Assembly: GCA_018894105.1 (NCBI GenBank)
Contig: CM032118.1
Span: 26,702,690-26,766,689 of the forward strand
DNA from: Jacaranda mimosifolia
Lineage: Eukaryota; Streptophyta; Magnoliopsida; Lamiales; Bignoniaceae
Reading direction: 5' to 3'
DNA: 64,000 nucleotides
Made by a program: the position numbers and the translations under genes
Shown: positions 1 through 11,540 of the stretch, in pieces
Position numbering within the stretch: position 1 is the first letter of the stretch
Layout of the letters: each line of letters begins with the position of its first letter
Notes under the pieces: generated by a model
Told to the model about the DNA's origin: nothing
Databases searched by the model: none
Seen by the model: only the letters and a program-made list of their open reading frames with translations

Positions 1-1642
1 TTAATTCTTTTTTTCTAATGTTGAATTTTGATTTGGCATTGATGGGTGTTATATGTTGATATAGCATGATGTAAATGGCCTTAAGTTGTTTTGGTCATTT
101 TTGGATTCAATATAATTGAAGAAAATTGGATATTCTTTGAAGAATTTGATTCTTGCTTAAACTTGTTTTTCAAGCAATATTGAGCACTTAATATTTTAGT
201 TTTAAAAGGTGTTTTAATCTAAAATTTCCATCTATGTTGTGTGTTTTGAGTTAGAAGCTGTTCTAAAAAACTTGGTGCACGAAAATTGACCCCAAAATGG
301 CTTGACTCGCTCATGACTCAAAAATAGCGGAGCTGCTGACACACACACACAATGGATGCACAAGTGTTGTGCAAGTTCTCAAAATTGTGTTGGACACTTT
401 TAATTGCTTTTAAAACATGTTAAAGTTAATTTCCAATTGTGGAAAAAATATGATGCATAAATGTTATGCTTGTTTTTCCATGACTAATTATTTGTTAATG
501 CGATTAGCATTTAATTGATTTAAATGTCAATTCTTAATTTATTTATTGTTCATTTAAGTGTTGAATGGATGATGAATGAATGGGGATGATCATGAGCCTT
601 TAATATTGATTTTATTTGTTTCAAGTTGTTGAAAAGGGTTGTATTAAATTGCAGCTTGCATGCCTCTTAATTTCTATTTTGTAAATGTTATGAGAGTAGA
701 ATCACTAGGAGTGAGGATTTCTTTCTCATATAAAGGTTACAAGGAGCAAAGAAGACCATTAGAGTCATGAAGACCTATGAATATATGGGATCACTTATGT
801 AGTAGCTATATTTAATCAACCTACTTAAAATCAACTAAGTGGTGCACCTATGGCTCTAAGTACATCACTTGGTTAGGCTCATAGTCATCCTACCTCAGGA
901 GCATGCTAGGTGCATTTACTTATTTGTGATTTCCATATCCTATTGATGTATGAGATGCATGATTAGGATATAGAGAACCTAAATAAGAAAATAAAATAAT
1001 GAGATCTTTGCAAGCAAAAACCCCTCAACTTAGAATATCTAAGTGCTTTCAAATATTAAATCAAAATGGATACAAGTTAAAAGAGTTTTAATTAATCCAT
1101 ACCTTTTATAAATAGTATGTGGCATGACGATGCTACTATTATTTATGTAATGTCTCACGAGCCGTGGGTCACACTTATAGTGGAAAGTTGTAACCATATA
1201 CTTAGCATAAAATGCATCCTTGATTTGAGAATACCCATGCATTGGCACACGAGTTGTGGGATGTCATGGGCCTGTCTCGAAATTGAAGAATGATTGGTAT
1301 GTGCAACTTGACACCTGGTAATGTGGATGCATCACGAGTCATGGGTCTACAAGAAAAGTGAGGTAAAACATATCAAGAGTTGTATGAGATATAATAAGCA
1401 AAAGTTGCTTACTTTTGGATTGTTTGTAGATGTCTCATGAGTCATGGGTTTACTTGCAAGTCTTTAGGATCTTGATTCTTACTAGGAAATATGATTTCCC
1501 GAATTCTTCTAGGGGGTGAAGGATTTGATAAAATAGTGAGATAAAAACATGTTTGAAAGACCATTAACATGTTTTCTATATCAATAATCAATCACATGCT
1601 TATATTCTTTTTTTTGCCTTTGAGGATTTGTGAAATCTCAAA
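1..1642 (+). other. Untranslated leader of element G
   Basis: No coding sequence is recognisable here. The stretch matches, as an inverted copy, the leaders of F (11353-13314), B (50691-54103) and C (54830-56821). Shared landmarks are the block around 780-930 and the motif series at 1150-1455. It lies between the expected PBS (off the left edge) and gag at 1643. The short minus-strand ORF at 1039-1248 crosses the repeated motifs and looks like chance. Confidence 0.7.
1150..1455 (+). repeat. Four leader iterons of element G
   Basis: Four related motifs of about 20 bases occur near 1151, 1245, 1330 and 1430, spaced about 92, 85 and 103 bases apart. Their core resembles CTCACGAGTCGTGGG, for example CTCACGAGCCGTGGGTC in the first and CTCATGAGTCATGGGTT in the last. 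The centre is close to a palindrome (CTCRYGAG). Motifs at equivalent positions and spacing are seen in the leaders of F, A, B and C. The function is unknown. Confidence 0.7.
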
Positions 1643-2415
1643 ATGGCTAATAAACTGCTCAACGTTATTTTGGAAACCAATAAACCAATTGGGCCTAACT
1701 TCCATGATTGACTTAATATCAAATATCATTTTAGATTTCTAGAAGTGGATATATATATCCTATATCAAAGTGCTCCTAATCCCATGGGGATTATTGTAGA
1801 TCAAGAGACACATGAAAAGTTCAGGAATTTGATTTAGGATCATCCTATCCCTTAGTCTCATGATGGCATCTACAAACTTTAAAAAATCTCAGAGGCACAT
1901 GAATAGACTTTGGTCAAAGTTTACAAGAATTGTAAAGCAAACGAGGTACAAAAAGTTCATATTGTCAAAGGAGAATTTTCAAGCTAGGATAGATGTGAAG
2001 TCATGTGTCGTCTACAATGTAAATATAATTAAGCTTGGAGAAGCTTTTTCAACTTGGAGGTGGTGATGGACAATGATCTCCATGAGGATTTGATCCTTAC
2101 ATCCTCGTCGAGTTTTATGGATCAAAGTGTTGATGTAGAAATGAGACTACGATGAAAAGGGAAAACCTTGACATTTATTTCCTCCTACAAGTCTATGGGC
2201 CCTAGGGGTGCTAGAAGGAGAGGTAAAAGGAAGAAAAGGTTTTCCTCCTAAGGAAAACAACTATTAAAGGCATCTAGTGGAGTCAAGAAGATTGTAGAGG
2301 AAATAGTCAATATTACTTATTTCTACTATGGTGGATAGGCCATTGGAAGCGGTATTGCAAGGAATACCTTGCAACCCTCAAGAAGGGTTTGTACTTTATT
2401 GAAGTGCAATTAAGG
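1643..2415 (+). pseudogene. Degenerate gag of element G
   Basis: The likely ATG at 1643 starts MANKLLNVILETNKP, aligning with the gag start of F (minus strand, 11352) and with B. In family terms this is a UBN2-type copia gag polypeptide that would form the virus-like particle. It is broken: there is a stop within the first 40 codons (near 1711) and later frameshifts, so only short open stretches such as 1860-2066 survive. The CCHC zinc knuckle is recognisable at about 2306-2360, but cysteines are replaced by tyrosine and a stop lies inside it. Gag identity is secure from alignment with F and B; the exact 3' boundary with protease is approximate. Confidence 0.75.
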
Positions 2416-3455
2416 ATAAATTCTTTCTGATGGATATATGATATCGCATGTGGTTCTTATCTTTATAAGTTGTTACAAAGAATAGAAATAAGAATAAATC
2501 TAACTGATGTGGATATGATTCATCGCCTTGACTAAGAAGTAAGAGTTGTGACCAAAGCCGAAGGCATATAATAAGTTAGACTTAGGGAATTCCGTACTTG
2601 TATTGGACCTTTGTTATAATGTACCATATATTGTTGAGAACATTATTTCAATTCCCATTTTGGATAGCGAAGGATTTGATCCTTATATATCAAGTGGAAA
2701 ATTGAAGGCAAAGAATGAGTTCTTTAGTTGCTTACGGTACATTTGACAAAGGATTGTACACATTGGATTCTCAATTATTACTAATGCACTTTCAACAAAG
2801 TAAGAAAGTTAGATAACCAAAAAGATGGCATTCTTTGGCATGTAAGACTTGGGCATATCTCTAAGAATAAGATAAGCAAGATGGAAGCTATTAAAGCACT
2901 AAAAGTTAGTAGCATTAAGGACCTTTCTACTTGTGAATCTTGTTTGGAGGGAAAAATGACCAAGGATCCTTTTGTAGGACAATCAAAGTGCTCCACAAGT
3001 CCTTTGGATTTGATCCATATGAATTTTTACGGCCCACAAAAGTTAGTGCAAGAGGAGGCTATTCTTACTTCATCACCTTCATCAATTATTATAGTCAGTT
3101 CGAACATGTGTAACTTATGAAGTGCAAGTCCAAAGCCTTTGAAAAGTTCAAAGAGTATAGGAATGAAGTGGAAATACAATTGACACTTAGTATTAAAGCC
3201 CTTCGATTGAATCGAATGGGAGAATAATTAAGTACCGAATTCTTGAATTATCTAAAGGAGAATGGGATTATCTCAATGGATTCCACCAGCACACCCCAAC
3301 ATAATAGAGTAGCCGAGAGGAGAAATCATACCTTGTTGGACATGGTATGTCCATGATGAGCTTTTCTGATGAGCCCATATCCTTTTGGGGATACGCCTTA
3401 GAAACGGCGTTGAAATCATACCTTCAAAGTTAGTACCAAAGATGCTGCATGAGAT
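2416..3455 (+). pseudogene. Protease and N-terminal integrase remnant of element G
   Basis: The aspartic protease active-site region is visible at about 2440-2470 as YDIACGSYLY, where relatives have a D-T-G-type motif, so the catalytic site is lost. After several frame breaks, the pre-integrase zinc-binding region and the start of integrase are read at 2881-3120 (MEAIKALKVSSIKDLSTCES, then a CLEGKMTKDPFVGQS segment). Integrase sequence continues to MLHEM, where solo LTR S1 is inserted after 3455. The frame resumes at 15961. The protein would process the polyprotein and integrate cDNA, but this copy cannot. Confidence 0.75.
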
Positions 3456-4400
3456 TGTTAGAATAGTGCCCGGAAAGCCAATAATATTGGCCTTGTAAAA
3501 TCTATTTCCTTGTAAAATAATCTTGATTGAATGATATTCTTTATATGGCCACCTTCATCTTATCCTTTATATTCTTTCACTTACATTTGGATGAAGTCCT
3601 TAGATCACACATAACTATGAAACTTAGTTCATTGATTAGGGAATAACTCTCACAAAGTCGTTATCTTAAATCTTCCAAGTCATAGGATCTTATGAGACAG
3701 GGCATCTAAGATTTAGATAGACTTTCACTAACGATTCATAAATCCAAGAGTTGGATATTGCTCAATTCCATGAGCAATCTGTATGAGATATGGGTGCATA
3801 TTAGTAAGTGCCTGTTAGAGAACAAGGCACTGAAGACCCACCGTAGAATCCACTAGATATCCACAGTGGCAAGTCGGTAGTGGTCAATTATCCTACTTAT
3901 GCTAGTGCATATTATTAGTCCTTTAACTTGAGGATCCATGGTAACCTTGTGTCCGATCCTCATGATTTGACTCTTCCTTGACCACTTAGTAGGTCTTTCA
4001 GGCTGAGGTTGGATATGAGTTATTTGGCACGGAGATTTGTGAGATCCAAGATGGAATTCGACTCCTCGCTTTTGTGAAGGGAGAGTATATCTCATATGTG
4101 TTCTATAATGATCGATTCCAAGAAATCCTTGTGTAAGATGGTGTGACAATTTGGAAAAGGAGTTTTCCAAAGGTGAGGCACACAAAGGAATTGAACATTG
4201 AGAATAAAGACATGGTATCGAGACTATTAGGGAGCCGACAAATATCTTGTCCTAGGCCTATTTCGGGAGATAGGAGACGGAAGGACCATATTTGCATGGT
4301 ACGCATAGAGCTATGATGGTTCTCCAAAATATTCATTATGGCCAATTAGTTGGGCTCCATGGGCTAGAGGTTGGACATCGACCATAGAGATTGGGTACTC

Positions 4401-4859
4401 TTAATTAATGAGATTAATTGAATCGGGTCGATTAGTTTAATAGGAATTTTAAACTAAAATGAATATAAGATATTTGAAAGTTACAAAAGGGTTGTGAGCC
4501 CATGTCCAATGAATAGTAGAACCTATTGGGTCACACATAAAAGCCAAATAGCTTCCAAAATTGGTAGAGCAATTTTCTAAGTGTTAGAAAATCACCCTTT
4601 GGTGATCGATTTTCAAGGTCCAATCCAACGATCAATTTTTGGTTTGATGAATTTAAGTGTTAAATTAATCAACTAATTTAAGAGCTAAATTAGATCAATT
4701 GAAAAAGGAGTTAATTATTTGGTACCATGTTGACCATCAATTGGACAAGTTGACTTAAAGAGTTAAGTTGACTAATTTAAGCTTAAGAGTTAAGCTTGTT
4801 TGATTTAAGAGTTAAATCAAAAGTTAATTAATTAAATTAAAGGGTTTAATTTAATTAAT
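4401..4859 (+). repeat. Train of short inverted repeats in LTR U3 (S1 copy)
   Basis: Consecutive short palindromes share a 3-4 base loop of GAG/GTG/GGG type: 4401-4421 (TTAAT-gag-ATTAA centre), 4433-4455, 4646-4670, 4673-4693, 4701-4722 (decayed), 4753-4768 (ACTTAA, loop AGAG, TTAAGT), 4779-4797 (AGCTTAA centre), 4802-4818 (GATTTAA-gag-TTAAATC) and 4828-4858 (14-15 base arms around GGG). The last seven occupy 214 bases. The same array, in the same order, is in every LTR of the family here, for example near 6124-6350, 14140-14370, 19135-19330, 32600-32822, 57910-58140 and 60955-61180. It lies upstream of the TATA box, hence in U3. Confidence 0.85.
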
Positions 4860-5024
4860 GGGAAGAGTACTTTTTGAAGGGAAAATTTAAATGAAGTGTT
4901 CATTTAAATTAGCATCTAATTAATTTGGAATTAGATTCCAAATGAAATTGAAATGCACTTAAAATTCAAGACTTGAATTTGAATTTTGCCAACTTGGCAT
5001 GCCTTTTGGGCAGTCACCTTGAGG

Positions 5025-5079
5025 AAGGTGTGATGCCAACTTGCATCGCACCTTCCACCTTCTATATATAGATATAAAG
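5025..5079 (+). promoter_or_regulatory. LTR core promoter of S1: dyad plus TATA box
   Basis: A TATA-like stretch, CTATATATAGATATAAAG, lies at 5062-5079. Just upstream (5025-5054) is an inverted repeat with arms AAGGTGTGATGC and GCATCGCACCTT, one mismatch, around a short loop. The arrangement recurs in S3 (33002-33056), S5 (41062-41118) and the G 3' LTR (19521-19566), so this is the probable Pol II promoter of the family. The transcription start would fall roughly 30 bases downstream. Confidence 0.65.
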
Positions 5080-5285
5080 GGTGTGTACAATTCAAAGATT
5101 AGTTGTTGAAAAGTGTGAGAATTAGATTCTTGCATTCCGTCCAAAATCTCTCTCTCTCCATGCATTGCATCATGTGTTGAAGCTTTACATTTCTTCTTCT
5201 TCCCAACATCAAAATTGGCCCCCTCTACCTCATTTTCTCCTTTCTAACTCCAGCTTCTAGTGAGGGGAAATTTGAAGATCGTTTG

Positions 5286-7510
5286 TGAAGGCTAGAGTAG
5301 CATTAGGATCCATAAATCAAAACTTCATAAGCTTGAAAATAATTAAGCTACTCAAGATCCCAAGGATCTAGACATGCTATAGATCTAGATTAGGATGAAG
5401 AATTACCTCTTGTAGCTCAAAATCAAGGAGAAGATCAACTATCTCTCACAAGTCCAGAAACTGTCTGGATCTGGCATAGCGGAAAGATGACAACAATTGT
5501 CCAGGATAAACTGCTCCAAAATTCACAAAATTAAATATGGAACACCTAAACTCATAGGGTAAGATAATGTGAAAATTTTGAGCCAAAAATCCTTTTGGAT
5601 CTTTCCATAAAAATTCTCCAATCGGAAGTTTCTGCAGGTGGATCTCCAAAACCGAGCAAGTCAATCGCCTTGTCTCTATTGAAAGGATCCACACACCAAA
5701 AAACTTGTGATTTCCCCTCAATAGAATCTGGAGTTAGAGAGGAGAAAGTGAGATAGAGGAGGACCATTTTCATGTTGGGAAGAAGAAGGAATGCAAAGCT
5801 TCTACTCACGATGCAATGCATGATAGAGAGATTTTTGAGGGAATGCAAAAATCTAATTCTCACACTTTCAGCAATGCTTATTCGAATTTTGCACACTCTC
5901 TATATCTACATATAGAGGGAGGAAGGTTTGATACTAGATGGCATCACACCTTCCTCAAGGTGACTGCCCAAGTGCCATGCCAAGTTGGCAAAATTCAAAT
6001 TCAAGTCTTACTTGAATTTCAAGTGCATTTCAATTTCATTTGGAATCTAATTCCAAATTAATTAAGATGCTTATTTAAATGAACACTTTATTCAAATTTT
6101 CCCTTCAAAAATTTTTCTTTCCATTAATTAAATTAAACATTTTAATTTAATTAATCAACCTTTGATTTAACTCTTAAATCAAATAAGCTTAACTCCTAAG
6201 CTTAAGTTAGTCAACTTAACTCTTTAAGTCAACTCGTCCAATTGATGGTCAACATGGTACCAAATAATTAATTCCGTCATTACTGGTCTAATTTAACTCT
6301 TAAATTAGTTGATTAATTTAACACTTAAATTAATCAAACCAAAATTGACCGTTGAATTGGAACCTTGAAAAATCGGTCACCAAAGGGTGAATTTTTCTAA
6401 CACTTAGGAAATTTGATCTACCAATTTTGGAAGACCTAATAGGTTCTACCATTCATTGGACATGGCCTCACAACTCTTTGTGACTTTTGAATATCTTATA
6501 TTCATTTTAGTTTAAAACTTCTTTTAAATTAATCGACTCGATTCAATTAATCTCATTAATTGAAGAGTACCTAATCTCCATGGTCGATGTCCAACCTCAG
6601 GCCCATGGAGCCCAACTAATTGGCCGAAATAAATGTTTTGAAAAACCATCATAGCTCTATGCGTTCCATGCAAATACGGTCCTTTCGTCTCCTATCTCCC
6701 GAAAGAGGCCTAGGGCAAGATATTTGTTGGCTCCCTAATAGCCTCGATACTATGTCTCTATTCTCAATGTTCGATTCCCTTGTGTGACCTCAGCTTTGGA
6801 AAAATCCTTCTCCAAATTGTCACATCACCTTTCGCAAGGATTTCTTGGAATCAATCATTATAGAACACATAGGAGATGTACTCGCTCTTCACAAAAGTGA
6901 GGAGTTGGATTCCATCTTGGATCTCACAAACCTCCATGCCAAGTAGCTCATACCCAACCTCAACTCGAAAGACCCGCTAAGTGGTCAAGGAAGAGTCAAA
7001 GTATGAGGATCGGAGACAAGGTTACCATGGATCCTCAGGTTAGAGGACTAATAATATGCACTAGCGTAAGCAGGAGAATTGATCACTACTGACTCGCCAC
7101 TACGGCTATCTAGTGAATTTTCTGGAGGGTCTTCAGTGCCTTGTTCTCTAACAAGCACCCACCAACATGCACCCGTATCTCATACAGATTGCTCATGGAA
7201 CGGAGCAATATCCAACTCTTAGATTTATGCATTGTTAGTGCAAGTCTATTCGGATCTTAGACGCCTCGTCTCCTAAGATCCTATGACTTGAAAGATTTAA
7301 GATCACGACCGTGTAAGACTTATTCCATGGTCATCAAACCAAGTCCCATAGTCATGTGTGATCTAAAGGCTTCATCCGAATGCAAGTGAAGTAATATGAA
7401 GCATAAGATAAAGATGGCCATATAAAGAATATCATTCAATCAAGATTATTTTACAAAGAAATAGCTTTTATAGGGCCAATCCGATTGGCTTGTCGGGTAC
7501 TATTCCAACA
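5286..7510 (-). repeat. 3' LTR of element F
   Basis: The LTR runs from TATTCCAACA (its 5' end on the minus strand, at 7510) to TGAAGGCTAGAG (its 3' end, at 5286), with canonical TG...CA termini. The length is 2225 bases, against 2216 for the partner. It contains the inverted-repeat train (about 6124-6350, including a perfect 11-base-arm hairpin at 6311-6335) and a TATA-like stretch near 5905-5925. The ORFs at 5446-5721, 5552-5896 and 5816-6061 lie inside the LTR and have no coding support. Confidence 0.92.
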
Positions 7511-7525
7511 ATCTCCCACTTTTCC
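7511..7525 (-). other. Polypurine tract of element F
   Basis: On the minus strand this reads GGAAAAGTGGGAGAT and abuts the 3' LTR. It is the expected plus-strand primer site. Equivalents occur at 17899-17911 (G), 37266-37280 (A), 46795-46809 (B) and 62371-62385 (J). Confidence 0.85.
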
Positions 7526-7545
7526 TAAAGTGAATGCCCCATGGC

Positions 7546-9170
7546 CTAGAGACCCATCTTCTCAAGATGTTCTTCAAAGACCTTTTGCATTAGGGGTTTG
7601 GTTAGTGGATTTGCTATATTCTCTTCTGAGGCAACTCTTCCCACTTGGATGTCGCCTCTATCAATGATCTCCCAGATCAAATGATATCTCCTCAAAATGT
7701 GCTTGGATTTCTAATGAGATCTTGGCTCTTTAGCTTGCACTACTGCTTCAGTGTTGCTATAGAAGACAACAACTGGCTCAGCATTGCTAGGCATTACATT
7801 CAACTCTTGAATGAAGTTTTTCATCCAAACACCTTCCTTTGTAGCTTTCGAAGCCGCAATATATTTTGCTTCAGTGGTGGAATTGGTCGTGGTGTATTGT
7901 TTGGAACTCTTCCAACTCACTGCACTGCTACTGAGGCAAAATATGAATCTAGAAGTGGATTTGAGGTCATCTACATCGGATTGGAAACTTGAATCCGAAC
8001 ATCCCTCTAGTTTCAATTCTCCATTGCCATATACTAAAAATAAGTCCTTAGTGCTTCTCAAGTACTTAAGGATTGCTTTCACGGCTATCCAGTAACTCTC
8101 ACTGGGATTAAATTGGAACCTACTCATAACACTCAGCGAGTGTGCCACATCTAGTCTTGTACATTAAACTGCATGCATTATGCTACCAATGGCAGAGGTG
8201 TAAAGTATGTGAGACATCCTTCGTTTCTCTTTCTTAGTCTAGAGGGCTATAGACTTTGAGAGATGAATGCCATGTCCCATGGGAAGGAATCCCTTCTTGG
8301 ATTCTTCCATACTAAAATCTTTAGTATCTTGTCAATATATGGGTTTGGGATAGGCCTAGCATCCTCTTAGACCTATCTCTATAGATACATATTCTCAATA
8401 CGTAGGATGATTATCCTTAATCCTTCATGGAGAATTGTGTAGATAACCATGCTTTAGTACACTCTAACATTCCTATCTCATTCACAATGAGAAAGATGTC
8501 ATCAACATAAAGCACAATAAACTGTACTGAACTCTCACTAGCCTCTTTGTACACACATGGTTCATACACATTTTTGACAAAGCCAAATGATTTGAACGTT
8601 TTGTCAAAACGTATGTTCCAACTTCGAGACGCTTGTTTGAGTCCATAAATGGATCTCTACAGTTTGCAAACCTTTTGTTCACTCCCTTTAGATGTAAAAC
8701 CTTGTGGTTGCTCCATATATATTTGTTCTTCAATGTCATAATATGTGGCTATGGCAAGTAGAATCCGAATGGATTTCAGCATAGCGACCGGTGAAAAAGT
8801 TTCCTCGAAATCAATACCGAGTATTTGAGTGTAACCCTTTGCCACTAGTCATATCTTAAAAGTCACTACTTCTCCATCTACTCCAAGCTTTCGCTTATAG
8901 ATCCACTTGCAACCAATGGGAACTATTCCCTTTGGTGGATCTACTAAAGTCTATACTTTATCTGAGTACATGGAGTCCATTTCAGATCTCATGGCTTCAA
9001 GCTAACGTCCCAAGTCTATGTCCAACATAGGTTCCTCATAGATCTTCGGATCATCATCCGATTGGCCTGTCTCATGATGGAATCCGAACCCTTCGGGTTG
9101 TTTCTTGATTTGGTCCGACCTACATAGAGGTTTTATACAAAGCTTTACTTGCTCGCTTGTTTCCATCGCT
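7546..9170 (-). pseudogene. Reverse transcriptase and RNase H of element F (broken)
   Basis: RT copies the RNA and RNase H removes the template. RNase H is the open stretch 8148-7711. It retains the first acidic region (CSDSSFQSD) and the STTEA glutamate, but the later C-D-N motif is altered with loss of a residue, and RSHQ has become RSH-stop. RT has an intact YVDD signature near 8500-8525 but lacks 16 residues between ...TYYD and IEEQ near 8740. That missing block is where relatives (G at about 16695, J at about 63600) carry the MDV catalytic aspartate. The RT N-terminal part (8845-8657) is in another frame from integrase and RNase H. The final stop is at 7546-7548, 35 bases from the LTR. 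Confidence 0.88.
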
Positions 9171-10544
9171 TGTGGGATTCATGATCATCTTGAACTTCAT
9201 CAAGTTCAACAACAACGCCATATCTATCTAATAGAAATTGCTTTTCCAAAAAATAGGCGTTTCTCTAGACAAACACCTTTTGTTCCGAGGGATCATAAAA
9301 GTAGTAACCCATAGACTCTCTAGGGTATCCCACAAACTTGCACAAAATGGATCTACTATCCAACTTATCTCCCATTGTCCATCTCACCTATGCGGGAGAT
9401 CTCCAAACCTTAAGATAATGGTAAGAGGGTGCTTTGCCATGCCATATCTCATATAGTGTTTTGGGCATCAACTTTGAAGGTATTATATTTAGTAGCTTCG
9501 CTGCCATATGTAAGGCGTATTCCCAAAAGGATATAGGCACATTGGAAAAACTTATCATGGAGTGCACCATATCCAACAAGGTACGGTTTCTGCTTTCGGC
9601 TACTCTATTAAGTTGGGGTGTGCCGGGTGGAGTCCATTGAGAGAGAATCTCATTCTCTTTTAGATAATTCAAGAATTTGATACTTAAGTATTCTCCCCCT
9701 CGATCCGATTGAAGATCTTTAATACTTAGCCCCAATTGCTTTTCTACTTCATTCCTATACTCTTTGAACTTTTCAAAGGCTTTGGACTTGTTCTTCATAA
9801 GAAACACGTGTCCGTACCGACTAAAGTCATCGGTGAAGGTGATGAAGTAGGAATAGCCTCATCTCCCACTAACTCTTAGTGGTCCACAAACATCCGTATG
9901 GATCAAATCCAAAAGACTTGTGGAGCGCTCTATTTGTCCTACAAAAGGAGATTTGGTCATTTTTCCCTTTAAACAATATTCACAGGTAGAAAGGTCCTCA
10001 ATGCCACTAACATTTAGTACTTTGAGAGCTTCTAACTTGTTCATCCTATTCTTAGAGATATAACCAAGTCTTGTATGCTAAAGAATGGCATCTTCTTGGA
10101 TATCTAATTTTCTTTTACTTGATTGAATGTGCACTAGTGAAAGTTGAGAATCAAGCATGTACAATCTATTTATTAATGTACCTTGAGCAATTAAAGAACT
10201 ATTATTTAATGCCATCAACTTCCCATTCGATATAGAAAAATCAAATCCTTCATTATCAAGAATAGGAATTGAAATAATGTTCTTAACAAGGTAGGGTACA
10301 TAATAAAATAGATCAAGTACAATGCAAGCATTCCCCAAGTCTAACTTGATAGCGCCTTGGAAAGTGGCCGCAACTCTTGCTCCATTTCCTAGGCGGAGGA
10401 TCATATCCCCTTCACAAAAACTTCTTCTTCTTTCTATCCCCTGTAATGAATTACAAAGGTGAGAACCACATGTGGTATCAAATACCCATGTGGAAGAATT
10501 AGTCGTCATGTGCCCTTCAACAAAGTACATACCCTTCTCAAGGG
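9171..10544 (-). pseudogene. Protease and integrase of element F (same frame, several nonsense codons)
   Basis: Protease is seen around 10460-10500 as FDTTCGSHLCN. Relatives have D-T-G here, so the glycine is replaced. A pre-integrase zinc-binding domain follows (10044-9859, with a CEYCLKGK segment), interrupted by a stop at the expected W of the WHARLGH motif (10075-10077). The integrase acidic triad is visible: the D of HTDVCGP, the D of QSDRGGEY and the E of VAESRNRTLLD. Further stops lie after VSGR (about 9858) and after WRSPA (about 9387). The frame is the same as gag throughout, so this part is broken mainly by point mutations. Past about 9170 the frame is lost. Confidence 0.88.
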
Positions 10545-11352
10545 TTGCAAGGATAGCTTTGTAAATTTTTTTCCAATGCCCATTTTCGCCACAGTGGAAA
10601 CAATTAGCTTTGGTTTTAACCATCTTCTTAACCCTCCAGGAACTTTTCTTGGGTTGCTTCCCTTTCGAGGAAGAACTCTTCTTTCTCTCACTTTCCTTTC
10701 TAGGACCTCTAGGGCCTTTCGACTTGGAGGAAGATACAAGCATAAGAGGCTTTTCCTTTCTCATAGTTGCCTCTGCGATCACAAGCATATTGATCAATTC
10801 GTTAATCGTAACATCGTGCTTGGACATATTGAAGTTCATAACGAATTGATCATATGACGATGGTAATGATTGTAAGATCAAATCCATATAAAGGTCGTTG
10901 TCCATGACTGCATCTAACTATCCAAGCTTCTTGATGAGTCCAATCATCTTGAGGCTGTGATCATAGACATTAGACCCTTCACTCATCCTTGCCCTAAAGA
11001 GCTCTTTAGACAAAGCAAACCTTTCATGTCTACTTTGTACACCATACAACTCTTGTAAGTGCACATATATCTCTCGAGCATGTTTCATGTGCTCATGAGT
11101 CTTTTGGAGATCATTGGACATGGATGCCATCACGACACACCTCACTTGTAGATCATCATCTACAAATTTAGTGAAAATTTCACGTTGTGCGTCAGTGGCA
11201 TCATCACCAAGTGTGTCCACAGGACTTTGATCAAGGACGTAAGTCTGCTTTTCAGAGTCAAGAATGATTTTAAGGTTCCTTAACCAATCTTGGAAATTTG
11301 GCTCAGTTGGTTTATTGGTTTCCAAAATGCTTCTAAGTGGATTTTTAGCCAT
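10545..11352 (-). pseudogene. gag of element F (one nonsense codon)
   Basis: The chosen start is the ATG at 11352 (MAKNPLRSILETNK), because B, C and G align from there. The 12 codons upstream (to 11388) read through the leader. The family is a UBN2-type copia gag with motifs DWLRNLKIILDSE, HMKHAREIYVHLQELYG and YDHSLKMIGLIKKLG. A TAG at about 10917 replaces the expected glutamine codon, and the frame then continues (MDNDLYMDLILQSL). The C-terminus is lysine/serine-rich and ends in a zinc knuckle, CFHCGENGHWKKIY, in which the last zinc-binding cysteine is tyrosine. Apart from the nonsense codon and the knuckle change, the reading frame is complete. Confidence 0.88.
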
Positions 11353-11540
11353 TTTTGTTTGGAGATTTCGAAAATCTACAAGAGGCAAAAAAAGAGTATA
11401 AGCATGTGATTGATTTGATATTTAAAACATGTTTATGGTCTTTCAAGCATGTTTTCCCCCCACTATTTTATCGTATCCTTCACCCTCAAGAAGAATTCGG
11501 AAAATCATATTTCCTAGCAAGAGTCAAGACCTTCGCAAGT

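Noticed and set aside
1150..1455. CRISPR-like array of spaced repeats
   Set aside because: There are only four imperfect motifs of unequal spacing; the spacers are conserved between elements and the context is a plant retrotransposon leader.
5816..6061. Short ORF antisense to the element in LTRs, similar in three copies (5816-6061, 13820-14062, and 5165-4959 in S1)
   Set aside because: The shared residues (SNSHTF region) follow from shared LTR ancestry. Length and frame vary, the ORF crosses the promoter, and no domain is visible.
10459..10857. 132-codon plus-strand ORF and its neighbours at 10610-10849 and 10506-10739
   Set aside because: These are shadows of the lysine/serine-rich gag C-terminus on the minus strand.
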